Positions 1-8,906 are shown, counted from the stretch's first letter. The stretch is DNA of 64,000 nucleotides from an uncultured Pelagibacteraceae bacterium (GCA_902560815.1 CACENP010000007.1:1-64000); one strand, 5' to 3'. The notes: generated by a model from the letters alone, not told the origin. Numbers and translations: made by a program.

Positions 1-68
1 TAGAAACAAAAGAAACTCAAGAAAGAATTAAACATACTTTAAATACAGGTAAACTTTTAGTAAATTAG
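1..68 (+). CDS. C-terminal tail of an unidentified upstream gene (partial)
   Basis: An open frame enters from the left edge and reads ETKETQERIKHTLNTGKLLVN before a TAG stop at 66-68. Only 21-22 residues are visible, too few to recognise a family. The next gene starts one base after this stop, so the two are probably co-transcribed and the fragment is likely the end of a real gene. Function unknown. Confidence 0.55.
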   Translation, partial: ETKETQERIKHTLNTGKLLVN

Positions 69-69
69 A

Positions 70-897
70 ATGACCCACTTGTCTGACCAACAGATAAAAT
101 TCTATAATGAAAAAGGTTATGTTGCTCCAATCGATGTACTTTCAATTCAAGAAGCTAATGAAATTAGAGAAGAAATAGAAGCTATTGAAACAAAATGGCC
201 AAATGCTCTTGAGGGGCTAGGACGGAATTATGTACATATGATCTCTCCAGTCTTTAATAATGTATGTATTAATAATAAAATTCTAGATGCCGTCGAAAGT
301 GTTATTGGTAAAAATATTCTTATTTGTGGAACAACACTTTTTATTAAAAATGCCAATGAAAAAGGGTTTGTGAGTTTTCATCAGGATGCCAAATATATAG
401 GTCTTGAACCTCATAATTGGGTAACAGCCTGGATAGCTGTAACAAATTCGAATGAAGAAAATGGATGTATGCGAATGTGGCCAGGATCTCATAAGGAAGA
501 TTTAAAAAATCATGAACAAAAATTTGATGAGGATAATTTACTTACAAGAGGACAAACAATTTCAAATGTGCCAATAAATGAAACAGAACCTATAGTTTTA
601 AAAGCAGGTCAAATGTCATTACATCACCCAACTGTAATTCATGGTTCAGGTTTAAATAGAAGTAATGATAGAAGAATAGGATTTGTAGTTCAAAGTTATA
701 TCGGAAGTAATGTAGATCAAGTACTTGGAAAAATATATGTTCAAAAAGCAAGAGGAGAAGATACTCACAAATTTCACGAATATTCTAATGTCCCCAAAGG
801 ACTTATGTTAAAAGAGGACATAATATCTTGGAATAAGGCAAAGGACGAACTATCAAAAATATTTTATAGTGGAGCAACCAAAAAAGGAAAGTATTAA
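70..897 (+). CDS. Phytanoyl-CoA dioxygenase (PhyH) family Fe(II)/2-oxoglutarate oxygenase
   Basis: A 275-residue protein with the layout of small bacterial PhyH-family oxygenases, cytosolic with no signal peptide. The Fe(II) triad is visible as HQD near residues 104-106 (FHQDAKY) and a second His in VIHGSG near 191. An Arg in the following NRSNDRR stretch is the likely 2-oxoglutarate contact. The WVTAWIAV...NGCMRMWPGSH block is typical of the family. The strand motif characteristic of ectoine hydroxylase EctD is not evident, so the substrate is unknown. The start is one base after the preceding stop, and the MOSC gene follows five bases after its end. Family confidence is high; substrate is unassigned. 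Confidence 0.85.
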   Translation: MTHLSDQQIKFYNEKGYVAPIDVLSIQEANEIREEIEAIETKWPNALEGLGRNYVHMISPVFNNVCINNKILDAVESVIGKNILICGTTLFIKNANEKGFVSFHQDAKYIGLEPHNWVTAWIAVTNSNEENGCMRMWPGSHKEDLKNHEQKFDEDNLLTRGQTISNVPINETEPIVLKAGQMSLHHPTVIHGSGLNRSNDRRIGFVVQSYIGSNVDQVLGKIYVQKARGEDTHKFHEYSNVPKGLMLKEDIISWNKAKDELSKIFYSGATKKGKY

Positions 898-901
898 TAT
901 T

Positions 902-1681
902 ATGAATTGCTCAATTTCATCTATTTATTATTGTCCAGTTAAAACTTTATCATTTCAAAGTATTGAAAGTTGCAATGTGAAAAAAGAACTAGGAATGATT
1001 AATGATAGGATATTTGCATTTTCTAGAGGTGTTGATTTAGAAAAAGCAAATTCTATGGAAGCTGATCCCAATGATAGAAAATTAATTAATTTATTAACTT
1101 TAAAAAATTCTCCAGCATTAAATAAATATAATTTTACTTATAAAGAAGGAAAGCTAAGTTTAAATCTTAAAGAAAAAGAAATAATTTCAATATTACCAGA
1201 TAAAAATGAAGAAAGAATTAAACTTTCAGAAAAATTAATTGAATTAGAAAATTCTTTAGCAAAACCTATTTTTCTTTTAAAAAATACTGAATTTCCATTT
1301 TTTGACACTACTCATTCTAATAATATTTTTAATTCAATATCATTAATAAACTTAAATACTGTTAGAGATTTTGAAAAAAAAATTAATGAAAAAGTTGAGT
1401 TTGAAAGATTCAGGGGTAATTTTTATTTTGAAGGATTAGATGCTGGAGAAGAAAGAAATTGGATAGGCAAAGTTATAAAAATTAATAACGTTTCTTTTAA
1501 AGTTGAAAAAAATATTCCAAGATGTGTAGCTATAAATTTAAAACCAAAAACTGATGATAATTCTTTAAATTTACTCAAATCTCTTAAAAAAACTTACAAT
1601 CATTTTGATATGGGAATTTATTTAAGTGTTTTAGAAGATGGTAAAATCAATGTTGGTGATAAAATTCAATTACCCCAATAA
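902..1681 (+). CDS. MOSC domain protein (YcbX-like, N-terminal beta-barrel plus MOSC)
   Basis: The ORF track begins at 869, but I choose the ATG at 902 (MNCSISSIYYCPVKTL). It gives the usual N-terminus of the MOSC_N beta-barrel domain and avoids a 29-base overlap with the oxygenase gene; the product is 259 residues. The C-terminal half carries the MOSC fold signature: ERFRGNFYFEG, then EERNWIGKVIKINN, and the conserved Cys in IPRCVAINL. MOSC proteins are molybdenum-cofactor-binding or sulfur-carrying proteins related to the moco sulfurase C-terminus, and relatives such as YcbX and mARC reduce N-hydroxylated compounds. Its physiological substrate cannot be read from the sequence. Confidence 0.8.
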   Translation: MNCSISSIYYCPVKTLSFQSIESCNVKKELGMINDRIFAFSRGVDLEKANSMEADPNDRKLINLLTLKNSPALNKYNFTYKEGKLSLNLKEKEIISILPDKNEERIKLSEKLIELENSLAKPIFLLKNTEFPFFDTTHSNNIFNSISLINLNTVRDFEKKINEKVEFERFRGNFYFEGLDAGEERNWIGKVIKINNVSFKVEKNIPRCVAINLKPKTDDNSLNLLKSLKKTYNHFDMGIYLSVLEDGKINVGDKIQLPQ

Positions 1682-1794
1682 TTATTTTTAATTTTTTAGT
1701 CAACCTCTGATTGTAAAAATAATTTTCTGTATACAAATAACCATTTTTTTAGTTAAATTATTTAAAATAAATTAAATAGAGAGGGAAATAAACT

Positions 1795-2640
1795 ATGAGT
1801 AGATTATTTAAATCTTTTACTGTTCTTTTTGTTATTCTTTTTAGTGTTTCTTCAGTGAGTGCTGCAACACTAACTCAAAGATTGGCAGATGGACATAAAT
1901 TAAGACTAGGATTTGGTACAGCTGTGCCGTGGGCTTATGCTGGCGATAATGGCGAAGCACTAGGATTTGTTAACATGATTGCTTTAACAGTTCTAGAAGA
2001 AATGGGAATTACTGAGCATGAAACTAAAGTTTTTGAATGGTCTGGATTAATTCCTGGAATTAATGCCAATAGATCAGACATGATAACTGGTGGTATGTAT
2101 ATTTTAAAAAGTAGATGTGCAAACATAAACTTTTCGGACCCTATAGGAGTTTTTGGTGACGCTATGCTAGTTCCTAAAGGTAACCCAAAAAATATTAATA
2201 ATTACCAAGATGTTATTGATACAGGCGCAACATTAGTTACAGGCGCTGGTTTCAATACTGTTGAAGCAGCTAAAAAATTTGGTGTTCCAGATAGCCAAAT
2301 GTTGTTAGTTGAAGGTGAAGTTGGAATATTAGCTGCAATGAAAGCAGGTAGAGCTGATGCTGCTGTTCAAACTTTCTTTGGTGCAAAAGAGCATGAAGAA
2401 AAAACAGGTGGCGCATTTGAAGTTACAGATCCTAAATTAATGCCTAAAGAAACTGTAAACGTAGTAGGTATTGGTTTTAGAAAAAGTGACGAAGAGTTCA
2501 GACAAGCTTTTAATGCTGCTTTAGCTAAAGTTATGGCTAATCCAGGCAAAATGTTAGAGAGAGCTGGTAAGTATGGGTATGATAAAGCTCAATTACCTCC
2601 TGCTGACATGACCACTGAGTGGGCTTGCTCAACTAAATAG
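1795..2640 (+). CDS. ehuB: Periplasmic substrate-binding protein of an Ehu-like amino-acid-type ABC importer
   Basis: This 281-residue SBP_bac_3 protein has a Sec signal peptide (hydrophobic stretch 8-20, likely cleavage after VSA near 23). Its body resembles EhuB, the ectoine/hydroxyectoine binding protein: FEWSGLIPGINANRSDMITGGMYI and a DAMLVPKGNP strand. A purine-rich Shine-Dalgarno (GAGAGGGA) precedes the ATG. It is followed by a strong hairpin terminator and then the two permeases and ATPase, an SBP-first order that allows excess binding protein. No ectoine catabolic genes (eutDE) accompany it. Instead a ureohydrolase and an ALDH follow, so the ligand may be a guanidino or other cationic/zwitterionic compound. 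Family assignment is firm; ligand is inferred. Confidence 0.82.
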   Translation: MSRLFKSFTVLFVILFSVSSVSAATLTQRLADGHKLRLGFGTAVPWAYAGDNGEALGFVNMIALTVLEEMGITEHETKVFEWSGLIPGINANRSDMITGGMYILKSRCANINFSDPIGVFGDAMLVPKGNPKNINNYQDVIDTGATLVTGAGFNTVEAAKKFGVPDSQMLLVEGEVGILAAMKAGRADAAVQTFFGAKEHEEKTGGAFEVTDPKLMPKETVNVVGIGFRKSDEEFRQAFNAALAKVMANPGKMLERAGKYGYDKAQLPPADMTTEWACSTK

Positions 2641-2657
2641 TATAAATACATTTATTT

Positions 2658-2693
2658 AATCAGGCGACTAAAATAAAGTCGCCTGATTTTTTT
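2658..2693 (+). terminator. Hairpin terminator/attenuator after the binding-protein gene
   Basis: A perfect 12-bp stem (AATCAGGCGACT with AGTCGCCTGATT, seven-base loop) is followed by a run of seven or more T. It lies between the binding-protein gene and the first permease gene of the same operon, so it probably lets only part of the transcription continue. Confidence 0.88.
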
Positions 2694-2714
2694 CAATTTA
2701 CTTAAAGGTTTACA

Positions 2715-3377
2715 GTGAGTTATTTTGCATTTTTAGCCGAACATGGACCTACACTTTTGTTAGGTACAGTTACTACAATTAAAGTTTTAGTTTGTTCAAC
2801 TATTCTTTATGTAATTATATCAATGATATTTGGTTTAATGCGTTTATCTAAAAATCCCGCAATCCAAGGAATAGCAACAGTATACATTGAATTTTTCAGA
2901 GGTACATCTTTGTTAGTTCAATTATTTTGGGTTTATTATGTATTACCTTTTTTTGGTCTTTCTTTAGAAGCTTTTGTTGCGGGTGTAGTTGCTTTAGGAA
3001 TGAATTTTGGAGCATATGGCGCAGAAATAGTGAGAGCAGGAATACTTGCAGTACCGAAAGGTCAGTGGGAAGCAGCTCATGCACTTAATTTTAGCCCAGC
3101 AAAAAGAATTAAAAGAATTATTGTTCCACAAATATTTCCAATTATTTTGCCGCCTGCTGCAAATTTAACAGTGGAACTTTTAAAAGCTACTGCTCTAGTA
3201 GCTCTTGTTACAGTTGTTGATTTAACTTTTGAAGCAAAACAAATTAATTCTATTACTTGGCTTTCTGCACAGTGTTTTGGTACCGCCTTATTAATTTATT
3301 ATATTATGGCAAGATTTGCTCTTGTTCCTTTTTTAAGATGGTTAGAAGTTGTAGCAGCTAGAAAGGTTGGAAGGTAA
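2715..3377 (+). CDS. ehuC: Ehu-like ABC transporter permease 1
   Basis: A 220-residue inner-membrane permease of the HisM/GlnP type with about five hydrophobic helices. The conserved cytoplasmic EAA loop is visible as WEAAHALNFSPAKRIKRIIVPQIFP around residues 118-142, the contact point for the ATPase. The start is GTG (no upstream in-frame ATG) and reads MSYFAFLAEHGPTLLLGT, typical for the family. It sits about 20 bases after the terminator hairpin and is followed 12 bases later by a second permease. The two should form a heterodimeric channel. Confidence 0.85.
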   Translation: MSYFAFLAEHGPTLLLGTVTTIKVLVCSTILYVIISMIFGLMRLSKNPAIQGIATVYIEFFRGTSLLVQLFWVYYVLPFFGLSLEAFVAGVVALGMNFGAYGAEIVRAGILAVPKGQWEAAHALNFSPAKRIKRIIVPQIFPIILPPAANLTVELLKATALVALVTVVDLTFEAKQINSITWLSAQCFGTALLIYYIMARFALVPFLRWLEVVAARKVGR

Positions 3378-3389
3378 AAGGTATTACAT

Positions 3390-4067
3390 ATGGAAATGGG
3401 ATTTAGATGGGACTTTGCTTATGAAATTTTACCACAAATGTTATGGGCAACTTTAAATACTATAATCGCTGCAGGAGTGGGTTATGCAATAGCTTTAGTT
3501 GTTGGATTATTTTTTTTACTTGGACAAAGAACTCCTTCTAAAATTGTAAATGTAATTAATAGAGAATTAGTAGAATTTATCCGTTCAACACCACTTTTAA
3601 TTCAATTATTTTTTGTTTACTTTGTACTACCTCAATTTGGTATAAAATTATCAGCATGGCTATGTGGAATGATTACAATTGGTTTACATTTTGGAACTTA
3701 TCTATCAGAGGTTTATCGTGGTGCACTAGAAGGTGTATCCAAAACCCAATGGGAAGCATGTAGAGCTTTAAATTTCTCAACCGTTTATACATATAGAAGA
3801 ATTGTTTTGCCCCAAGCTTTTCCAATTGCAATACCAGGAATGGGAAATTATTTAGTGGGTATTTTTAAAGATACTCCTCTTCTATCAACGATAGGTGTTG
3901 CAGAGTTATTTCATGCAGCAACAGCTGTAGGAGGCTATAATTATAGATATTTGGAACCTTATACAATGGTTGGTATAATATTTTTAACACTTTCTATCCC
4001 AGCAGCAATGTGGGTTAGAAATTTAGAAAAAAAAGTTAATGTAGCTCAAGGAAAAGTAAAACAATAA
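3390..4067 (+). CDS. ehuD: Ehu-like ABC transporter permease 2
   Basis: A 225-residue HisM-type permease, paralogous to the preceding gene, with about five membrane segments and an EAA loop ([25 protein letters not shown]). The [19 protein letters not shown] segment near residues 65-85 is the usual second helix region. The ATG at 3390 gives MEMGFRWDF; the second Met two codons later is an alternative start. The stop TAA overlaps the ATG of the ATPase by one base (TAATG), implying translational coupling. The partner is the 2715 permease. Confidence 0.85.
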   Translation: MEMGFRWDFAYEILPQMLWATLNTIIAAGVGYAIALVVGLFFLLGQRTPSKIVNVINRELVEFIRSTPLLIQLFFVYFVLPQFGIKLSAWLCGMITIGLHFGTYLSEVYRGALEGVSKTQWEACRALNFSTVYTYRRIVLPQAFPIAIPGMGNYLVGIFKDTPLLSTIGVAELFHAATAVGGYNYRYLEPYTMVGIIFLTLSIPAAMWVRNLEKKVNVAQGKVKQ

Positions 4068-4855
4068 TGGATAAAAATTCACAAGAAATAATTGTTAAGT
4101 TTGATGAAGTTACAAAGCAATATGGAGATCTTGTAGTTTTAGATAAGCTAAATTTAAATATTAAAAAGAACGAAATGGTTTCAATCATTGGTCCATCTGG
4201 TTCGGGAAAAACAACTGTACTAAGAGTATTAATGACTTTAGAAAAAATTAATGGTGGAGTTATTCATTTAGATGGTGAACCACTTACACATATGCACATA
4301 AACGGTAAATTAATAGAAGCAAATGAAAAATATTTGAGAGATAGGCGTTCAAAAATTGGTATGGTATTTCAACAATTTAATCTATTTCCTCACATGACAG
4401 CTCTTCAAAATTGTATAGAGGCTCCAGTAGAGGTTTTAGGAATGAAAAAAGAAGAAGCAGAAGAAAGAGCACTTGAGCTTTTGGAATTAGTAGGATTAAC
4501 TGATAAAAAAGATCAACACCCTTCAAGATTATCAGGAGGCCAACAACAACGTGTTGCAATAGCAAGAGCTTTAGCAATGAGACCAAAAGTTATGCTTTTA
4601 GATGAAATAACCTCAGCTTTAGATCCAGAGGTTGTTGGAGAAGTTTTAAATGTTATAAGATCTTTAAATAAAGAACACAGTTTGACTATGATTATGGTAA
4701 CTCATCAAATGGGATTTGCTAGAGAAATTTCAGATAGAGTATGTTTTTTTAATGAAGGAAAAATTTTTGAACAAGGGCCACCAGAACAATTATTTGGAGA
4801 TCCTAAAAACGAAAGAACAAAACAATTTCTTCATGCTGTACTTGATGCAAATTAG
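4067..4855 (+). CDS. ehuA: Ehu-like ABC transporter ATP-binding protein
   Basis: A 262-residue cytosolic ATPase of the polar-amino-acid uptake family. Walker A is GPSGSGKTT near residues 43-51, the Q-loop is in [12 protein letters not shown], the signature is LSGGQQQRV near 155, and Walker B is [12 protein letters not shown]. The H-loop is [12 protein letters not shown]. It energises import through the two permeases immediately upstream. The LDEITSALD variant (I for P) also occurs in other Ehu-type ATPases. It ends 31 bases before the ureohydrolase gene, so transporter and enzymes probably share a transcript. Confidence 0.88.
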   Translation: MDKNSQEIIVKFDEVTKQYGDLVVLDKLNLNIKKNEMVSIIGPSGSGKTTVLRVLMTLEKINGGVIHLDGEPLTHMHINGKLIEANEKYLRDRRSKIGMVFQQFNLFPHMTALQNCIEAPVEVLGMKKEEAEERALELLELVGLTDKKDQHPSRLSGGQQQRVAIARALAMRPKVMLLDEITSALDPEVVGEVLNVIRSLNKEHSLTMIMVTHQMGFAREISDRVCFFNEGKIFEQGPPEQLFGDPKNERTKQFLHAVLDAN

Positions 4856-4886
4856 AAACTATGTATAAATTTTAAATAAATATATT

Positions 4887-5846
4887 TTGAAAAAAAATAA
4901 AAAAACAATTCAACCAGTACTTGGAACAAAAGTTCCAAGATTTGCAGGCCCTTCTACATTTGCAAGATTGCCTGAATTAAGAGATGTTGAAAGTTGTGAT
5001 ATTGCAATTGTTGGAATACCTTTTGATGCTGGAACTAGCTATAGACCTGGTGCAAGATTTGGTCCACAAAGCATAAGACAAGCCTCAAGACACTTAAGAA
5101 CAAACTATCACCCAGACTATGATAGCGAACCATTTGTTGAACAACAGGTGGCTGATGCTGGTGATATTGCATGTAATCCATTTAATATTAACGAAGCAAT
5201 AAAGCAAATTGAAGTTGGTGCAACAGAGTTACTAAATAAAGTAGGTGGAATAATTAGCATGGGTGGAGATCACACAATAGCTTTTCCACTATTAAAAGCA
5301 GTAAATAAAATTAACAAAGGTCCGGTAGCACTTGTACATTTTGATGCTCATTTAGATACGTGGGATACATATTTTGGAGCACCGTATACACACGGAACTC
5401 CATTTAGAAGAGCAAGAGAAGAAAATTTATTTTTAGATGACGCTTCTATGCATGTTGGTATAAGAGGTCCACTTTATAGCAAAAATGACTTAAAAAATGA
5501 TGCAAGTTTCGGATTTAAAATAATTCATTGTGACGAATTTCAATCTCAAGGGACAGATAAAATTGCTAAAAGAATAAGAGATAGGGTAGGAGATAATCCG
5601 TTATATTTATCAATAGATATAGATGTTTTAGATCCAGCTTTTGCCCCTGGAACTGGAACACCAGAAATAGCAGGCATGACCACAAGAGAAATGGTTAATG
5701 TTTTAAGAGGTCTTACAGGAATGAATTTGATATCTGCTGATGTTGTAGAAGTATCTCCTGCATATGATCATGCCGAAGTAACATCATTGGCAGCTGCGAC
5801 TATTGTTTATGAATTAACTAATCTATTTGCAAAAAAAAAACTATAG
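4887..5846 (+). CDS. Ureohydrolase of the agmatinase/arginase family (possible guanidinobutyrase-type)
   Basis: A 319-residue manganese metallohydrolase that cleaves a guanidino group to an amine and urea. All metal ligands are visible: GGDH near 126-129, DAHLD near 153-157 and SIDIDVLDPAFAPGTGTPE near 242-260. The HGTPFRRA block near 169-176 occurs in agmatinase, guanidinobutyrase and guanidinopropionase groups, so the substrate cannot be fixed; some guanidine hydrolases also belong here. The start codon is TTG at 4887; no in-frame ATG lies near the N-terminus. Downstream is an aldehyde dehydrogenase, which fits a KauB/GbuA-like route (4-guanidinobutanal to guanidinobutyrate to GABA), though an agmatine or guanidine role is equally open. 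Confidence 0.8.
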   Translation: MKKNKKTIQPVLGTKVPRFAGPSTFARLPELRDVESCDIAIVGIPFDAGTSYRPGARFGPQSIRQASRHLRTNYHPDYDSEPFVEQQVADAGDIACNPFNINEAIKQIEVGATELLNKVGGIISMGGDHTIAFPLLKAVNKINKGPVALVHFDAHLDTWDTYFGAPYTHGTPFRRAREENLFLDDASMHVGIRGPLYSKNDLKNDASFGFKIIHCDEFQSQGTDKIAKRIRDRVGDNPLYLSIDIDVLDPAFAPGTGTPEIAGMTTREMVNVLRGLTGMNLISADVVEVSPAYDHAEVTSLAAATIVYELTNLFAKKKL

Positions 5847-5860
5847 GCTAAATTTCTCAA

Positions 5861-7294
5861 ATGCTAGATAGAAAAAATTTTTATATCGACGGAAAATGGG
5901 TCTCTCCAATAGAACCAAGAAATTATAAAGTAATTGATCCATCAAATGAAGAAATTTGTGCCGAAATATCTCTTGGAGGAAAAAAAGATGTAGATAATGC
6001 AGTTAGTGCTGCAAAAAAGGCTTTTGAAACTTGGGCTTTCTCAAAAAAAGAAGAAAGATTAGATTTATTAGAAAAATTATATGTAGTTTACAAAAAACGT
6101 TGGGCAGAAATGGCAAAACTTATATCACTTGAAATGGGGGCGCCTATGAAATTTTCAACAGAAATGCAAGCCGCAACAGGAGCCAGCCATATAAAATCTT
6201 TTAAAAATATTTTAAAAGATTTTAAATTTGAAAAAGATTTAGGAGAAGAAAAAAATAATCAAAAATTGTTATATGAGCCAAAAGGGGTATGTGCTTTAAT
6301 TACTCCATGGAATTGGCCAATTAATCAAGTTAATTTAAAAGTAATCCCAGCACTTGCATCGGCTTGTACTGTAGTATTAAAACCTTCTGAGATAGCACCA
6401 TTGTCATCCATATTACTTGCAGAAATGATTGATGAGGTAAAATTTCCTTCTGGAGTTTTTAATTTAGTTAATGGAGATGGAGAAACAACTGGAAATGCAT
6501 TAACAAGTCATCCCGACGTAAATATGATATCATTTACTGGCTCTACTAGGGCCGGTGCATTAATTTCTCAAAATGCCGCTAAAGATTTTAAAAGAATTAG
6601 CTTAGAGCTTGGAGGGAAAGGTGCAAATATAATCTTTAAAGATGCTGACTCTGAAGCTGTAGCAAGAGGAGTTTTAAGATGTTTTAGAAACTCAGGTCAA
6701 TCATGCAATGCACCAACAAGAATGCTTGTTGAAAAATCAATTTATAATGAAACTGTAGAAAAAGTAAAAGAATTAGCAAATAATACTAAAGTAGATGTGC
6801 CACAGAAAGATGGTGACCATATTGGACCGGTAGTTTCAGAAGTACAATATAATAAAATTCAAAATTTGATTCAAAAAGGAATAGATGAAGGTGCAAAATT
6901 AATTGCCGGTGGAACTGGAAAACCTAAGGGTTTTGAAAAAGGATATTATGTAAAACCAACAGTTTTTGCTGACGTTAATAATCAAATGGAAATTGCAAGA
7001 ACTGAAATTTTTGGCCCAGTATTATCTATAATTCCATTTGAAAATGAAGAAGAGGCTATTTCAATAGCTAATGATACTCCTTATGGCCTTACAAATTATA
7101 TTCAAACCCAAGATAAAGAAAAAGTTAAAAGAGTTGCAAGAAAACTTAGATCGGGAATGGTTGATGTTAATGGAGTTGGTATAGCCGTTGCTTCACCTTT
7201 TGGTGGTTACAAACATTCTGGAATTGGACGAGAAGCTGGAACAGAAGGACTGATTGAGTTTTTGGAAGTAAAAACAGTTGGTGGTTGGAATTAA
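5861..7294 (+). CDS. NAD(P)-dependent aldehyde dehydrogenase
   Basis: A 477-residue ALDH-superfamily enzyme. Visible landmarks are the Rossmann/active-site TPWNWPINQ near 148, FTGSTRAG near 225, the general-base Glu in LELGGKGAN near 249 and the catalytic Cys in NSGQSCNAPTRM near 282. The C-terminal EIFGPVLSI and PFGGYKHSGIGREAG blocks are standard. It begins 14 bases after the ureohydrolase gene and ends the transporter-enzyme operon. A role in oxidising an amino- or guanidino-aldehyde is inferred from position; the sequence alone does not fix the substrate. Confidence 0.85.
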   Translation: MLDRKNFYIDGKWVSPIEPRNYKVIDPSNEEICAEISLGGKKDVDNAVSAAKKAFETWAFSKKEERLDLLEKLYVVYKKRWAEMAKLISLEMGAPMKFSTEMQAATGASHIKSFKNILKDFKFEKDLGEEKNNQKLLYEPKGVCALITPWNWPINQVNLKVIPALASACTVVLKPSEIAPLSSILLAEMIDEVKFPSGVFNLVNGDGETTGNALTSHPDVNMISFTGSTRAGALISQNAAKDFKRISLELGGKGANIIFKDADSEAVARGVLRCFRNSGQSCNAPTRMLVEKSIYNETVEKVKELANNTKVDVPQKDGDHIGPVVSEVQYNKIQNLIQKGIDEGAKLIAGGTGKPKGFEKGYYVKPTVFADVNNQMEIARTEIFGPVLSIIPFENEEEAISIANDTPYGLTNYIQTQDKEKVKRVARKLRSGMVDVNGVGIAVASPFGGYKHSGIGREAGTEGLIEFLEVKTVGGWN

Positions 7295-7435
7295 ATTTTA
7301 AACTCAGCTTAATCGATCAAATTGGGTTTTATAAATCATAGAATTGGCGGTTTTTAACCTACGCGTAATAAACGCTTGAAATTAGTACCATAAAATTTAC
7401 CGTTATCTTAGTAGAAAACATGGAAGGAGGAAGAT
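7295..7435 (+). promoter_or_regulatory. Candidate structured 5' leader upstream of the NCS1 permease
   Basis: This 141-base spacer is long for this genome. It holds two adjacent short hairpins, GGTT-TTT-AACC (7349-7359) and GCGT-AATAA-ACGC (7363-7375), and distal complementary CGGT (7348-7351) and ACCG (7399-7402) segments that could close them but compete with the first hairpin. An unusually strong Shine-Dalgarno (GGAAGGAGGAAG) lies just before the ATG at 7436. I could not match it to a known riboswitch consensus. It should contain at least the permease promoter. Confidence 0.3.
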
Positions 7436-8890
7436 ATGAGTAGATCTTCTAAATTATATAACAAGGATTTAGCTCCAACACCAAGTTCAGAGAAAAAATG
7501 GGGATGGTTCGAAATCTTTAACGTATGGGCTAACGATGTTCAAAGTTTATTCGGATATACTTTGGCAGCTTCATTATTTATTGCTTCAGGTTTAAATGGC
7601 TGGGCAGTATTTCTTGCGTTAATACTTGCAGGATTTTTTATAATGTGGCTTGTTAACCTATCAGGAAAACCAAGTGTTAAGCATGGTATTCCTTATCCTG
7701 TATTTGCTCGGGTAAGTATGGGAGTTTTTGGTGCCAATTTTCCAGCAATGGCAAGGGGTCTTGTTGCTATGTTCTGGTATGGTGCTCAAACTTATGCAGC
7801 TTCAACAGCAGTCGCACTTTTAATTACGGGTTTAACAGGAATACAAGGCGAACCTGTATTACTTGGAATGACAGGAGTAATGTGGATATCATTTATTTTT
7901 GTTTCACTTTTCCAAGTTTATCTGTTTTGGCAGGGAATTGATCTTGTTAGAAGATTTTTAAACTTTGCTGGACCAGCAGTTTATATTGTGATGATTGTTT
8001 TAATGATAGCTATATGGGCTAAAGCTGGTGGTGGATTATTATCAGAAGTTGGAGAAATATTTTCAGGTGGTGAACGTTCAGGTGGATTTGAAGGCTTAGG
8101 TTCATTTGGAGCTTTCTTAGCTGTATTCTCAATTATGGTAGGATATTTCGCTGCAGTAGTTATTAACTTTGGTGACTTTGCTAGATTTGTTAAAAATGAA
8201 GATGAAATGAAAAAAGGTAACCTATGGGGATTAGTAGGTAACGTAATTTTCTTTTCTTTCATAACTTTAATGATAACTGGCGGTACAATTGCAATATTTG
8301 GAGAGTACATTGCTCAACCAACAGAAATGGTAGCAAAAGTAGATAATTTACTTTTAACATTAATTGCAGCTTTTGCATTCTTTGCAGCTACAGTTGGTAT
8401 AAATATGGTAGCTAATTTTATACCTCCAGCGTATGACCTTGCAAACTTAATGCCAGATAAAATAAATTTCAGAACAGGTGGTTTAATCACTGCTATTTTT
8501 GGATTTGTTATCGGAGGTATGTGGGTTGCTGTTATAACTCAAATGGGAATGTTTCCATTTGTGAATACGTTAGGAGCAATTTTAGCACCAGTATTTGGAA
8601 TAATGATTGTTGATTATTATGTAATCAAAAATCAAAAACTTGATGTAGATGATTTATTTTCTGACAAAGCAAGTGGAAAATATCATTACAACGGTGGATT
8701 CAATGGAAAAGCAATGTTAGCTTGGATAATCTCAGGTTACGTTGCAGTTGGATCTGTTTGGCCAAATATATTATTTGCAGGTTTAGATGATTTCTTCGCT
8801 AACTTAGGTGGTGGAGGAGGATATGCATGGATGATTGGAGCAGCTTTAGGTGCTATCATTCATATGGCAATATCTGGAAGAGGCAAATAA
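7436..8890 (+). CDS. NCS1 family nucleobase/allantoin/hydantoin permease
   Basis: A 484-residue inner-membrane symporter with about twelve hydrophobic helices. The NCS1 hallmarks are YNKDLAPTP near the N-terminus, WFEIFNVWANDVQSLFGYTLAASLF in helix 1, KHGIPYPVFARVSMGVFGAN near 84-103 and the NFGDFARF stretch near 244. Family members import allantoin, cytosine, uracil, hydantoins or thiamine by coupling to H+ or Na+. It converges on an allantoin-degradation operon, which makes allantoin or a related ureide the leading candidate. That is inferred from context. A strong Shine-Dalgarno fixes the start. Confidence 0.85.
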   Translation: MSRSSKLYNKDLAPTPSSEKKWGWFEIFNVWANDVQSLFGYTLAASLFIASGLNGWAVFLALILAGFFIMWLVNLSGKPSVKHGIPYPVFARVSMGVFGANFPAMARGLVAMFWYGAQTYAASTAVALLITGLTGIQGEPVLLGMTGVMWISFIFVSLFQVYLFWQGIDLVRRFLNFAGPAVYIVMIVLMIAIWAKAGGGLLSEVGEIFSGGERSGGFEGLGSFGAFLAVFSIMVGYFAAVVINFGDFARFVKNEDEMKKGNLWGLVGNVIFFSFITLMITGGTIAIFGEYIAQPTEMVAKVDNLLLTLIAAFAFFAATVGINMVANFIPPAYDLANLMPDKINFRTGGLITAIFGFVIGGMWVAVITQMGMFPFVNTLGAILAPVFGIMIVDYYVIKNQKLDVDDLFSDKASGKYHYNGGFNGKAMLAWIISGYVAVGSVWPNILFAGLDDFFANLGGGGGYAWMIGAALGAIIHMAISGRGK

Positions 8891-8906
8891 ACAGTTTAAA
8901 TTTAAA

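Noticed and set aside
1795-4855. Ectoine uptake and breakdown locus based on the Ehu-like transporter
   Set aside because: No eutDE or ectoine hydroxylase-specific motifs are nearby; the following ureohydrolase and ALDH do not belong to ectoine catabolism. Only the transporter family name is kept.
7420-7443. Seven-codon mini-ORF (ATG...TAG) overlapping the NCS1 permease start
   Set aside because: It consists of the Shine-Dalgarno region itself and lacks its own ribosome-binding site; a by-product of a purine-rich leader.
7981-8310. 109-residue minus-strand ORF inside the permease gene
   Set aside because: Shadow of the permease reading frame; low-complexity Pro/Ile/Thr translation with no family features.
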